NCBI GenBank assembly: GCA_003612485.1
Contig: RAZA01000005.1
Span: 62,001 to 126,000 of the forward strand
Length of the DNA: 64,000 nucleotides
Direction of reading: 5' to 3'
Origin: a bacterium D16-50
GTDB taxonomy: Bacteria > Bacillota > Clostridia > Lachnospirales > Lachnospiraceae
Both the position numbers and the translations under genes were made by a program. Positions 63,269-64,000 of the stretch are shown here, in pieces. Position 1 is the first letter of the stretch; each line of letters starts with the position of its first letter. A model generated the notes under the pieces. The model saw only the letters and a list, made by a program, of their open reading frames with translations. It was not told where the DNA came from and did no database searches.

Positions 63269-63536
63269 GGGATGATGGCAGTAAGAATGTCGGGAATGGG
63301 TGTTTTGGTATGTGCCAGCAGGCTGTCTGCAGCTGAAATAAATCATGATTGGCTGTGGATTTTGGTGTCGGAGTATGGTATATTGTAGGTGTGATGAATC
63401 AAGGGTTAGCCCAAGAGGAAAAAAGTCCCTTATACGAAAGATACAGTCATCATGAGGAGCAGCGTGGAATACGGATGGAACATAGCTCTGAATGGTGACG
63501 GCAGAGCCATTTCGGTGAAAGAAGGGAGGAAGTAAT

Positions 63537-64000
63537 ATGGCATTGACCAAAGAAGATTTGCAGGCTATCTCCGCATTGTTGGAGCCTATCAGGAGCGAGA
63601 TCGGAGAATTAAGGAAGGATGTGACGGAGCTGAAGCGGGACGTGGCCGGACTGAAATGGGACGTCACCGGACTAAAGCAAGACGTTGCAGAGCTGAAGCA
63701 GGATGTTGCAGAACTGAAGCAGCGGATGGACAAGCTGGAACAGCGAATGGATAAGCTGGAACAGCGAATGGATAAGCTGGAACAGCGAATGGATAAGCTG
63801 GAACAGCGAATGGATAAGCTGGAACAGCGAATGGATAAGCTGGAACAACGAATGGACAAGCTGGAACAGCGGATGAACAAGCTGGAACAGCGAATGGACA
63901 AGCTGGAACAGCGAATGGACAAACAGGAACAACGAATGGACAAGCTGGAACAAAGAGTAGACCGCATTGAGATTATGCTGGAGAATGAAACAAATCGGAA
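63537..64000 (+). CDS. Heptad-repeat coiled-coil protein (3' end outside window)
   Basis: Open frame from ATG at 63537 (GGAGG at about 63525) to the window edge, 154+ codons. After MALTKEDLQAISALLEPI come five (E/G)LKxDV(A/T)-type heptads, then 11 tandem KLEQRMD heptads encoded by a 21-nt minisatellite at 63732-63962 with few changes, then VDRIEIMLENETNR. The protein is almost pure parallel coiled coil with no membrane segment in the visible part. Proteins starting like this are common in Lachnospiraceae and are unnamed. The 268-nt gap upstream holds no clear ORF or terminator. Confidence 0.85.
   Translation, partial: MALTKEDLQAISALLEPIRSEIGELRKDVTELKRDVAGLKWDVTGLKQDVAELKQDVAELKQRMDKLEQRMDKLEQRMDKLEQRMDKLEQRMDKLEQRMDKLEQRMDKLEQRMNKLEQRMDKLEQRMDKQEQRMDKLEQRVDRIEIMLENETNR

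Noticed and set aside
63113..63967. Minus-strand ORF with repeated SIRCSSL
   Set aside because: It is the antisense reading of the heptad minisatellite; the plus strand has the ribosome site and coiled-coil logic.

Overview
The window looks like chromosome from a moderately high-GC, spore-forming, anaerobic Clostridia member, most likely Lachnospiraceae. This is inferred from content: the sporulation pair yqfC-yqfD upstream of phoH-ybeY, a leucine T-box leader, Re-citrate-synthase-type citrate formation next to NADP isocitrate dehydrogenase, a BspA-like leucine-rich-repeat surface locus with a class B sortase, FeoAB, and GHKL/LytTR signalling. Nearly all genes are on the + strand. No tRNA, rRNA, IS element, phage module or CRISPR array was seen.

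Layout. 1-9.9 kb holds housekeeping genes: pheT (5' end cut by the window), an M18 aminopeptidase, queA, a PilZ protein, a VanZ-like protein, convergent tyrA and an EF-G-like GTPase. 9.9-13 kb is a terminator, a T-box leader and leuS. 13.1-14.5 kb has three small minus-strand genes of unknown role, including a Cys/Gly-rich one. 14.8-24.2 kb is a surface locus: class B sortase, a 1624-residue wall-anchored LRR protein, a second LRR protein and a subtilisin-like protease without signal peptide. 24.4-29.7 kb has Re-citrate synthase, a GntR/FCD regulator, isocitrate dehydrogenase and a glucosyltransferase-like membrane protein. 29.8-34.9 kb has an ABC-F protein divergent from rex, a coiled-coil protein and the NAD(P)HX repair enzyme. 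35-43.9 kb has alr, an orphan mazF, a pyrimidine-nucleoside phosphorylase, yqfC-yqfD-phoH-ybeY, a MATE/SpoVB-type flippase and a BofC-like protein. 44-48.9 kb has two FAD enzymes, a DUF896 protein and a HAD/5-formyl-THF cyclo-ligase fusion. 49-57 kb has feoAB, a LytTR/GHKL two-component pair and two half-size ABC exporters. 57-63.3 kb is a GH2 plus PL26-like pair that looks like rhamnogalacturonan use. The window ends inside a heptad-repeat coiled-coil gene.

The most interesting signal is a non-coding repeat that fills two unrelated intergenic gaps (2351-2702 and 60429-60562). Each array has whole ~105-nt units followed by one 5' half-unit that runs straight into the next gene's ribosome binding site. 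Each unit folds as two hairpins, and the two loci differ by compensatory changes in both stems. The trailing half-unit can compete for pairing, so the element could be a bistable RNA. Other regulatory structures include a 40-bp near-perfect palindrome over the citrate synthase promoter, back-to-back divergent promoters between the ABC-F gene and rex, a possibly leaderless yqfC, and an 18-bp tandem repeat before the LytTR gene.
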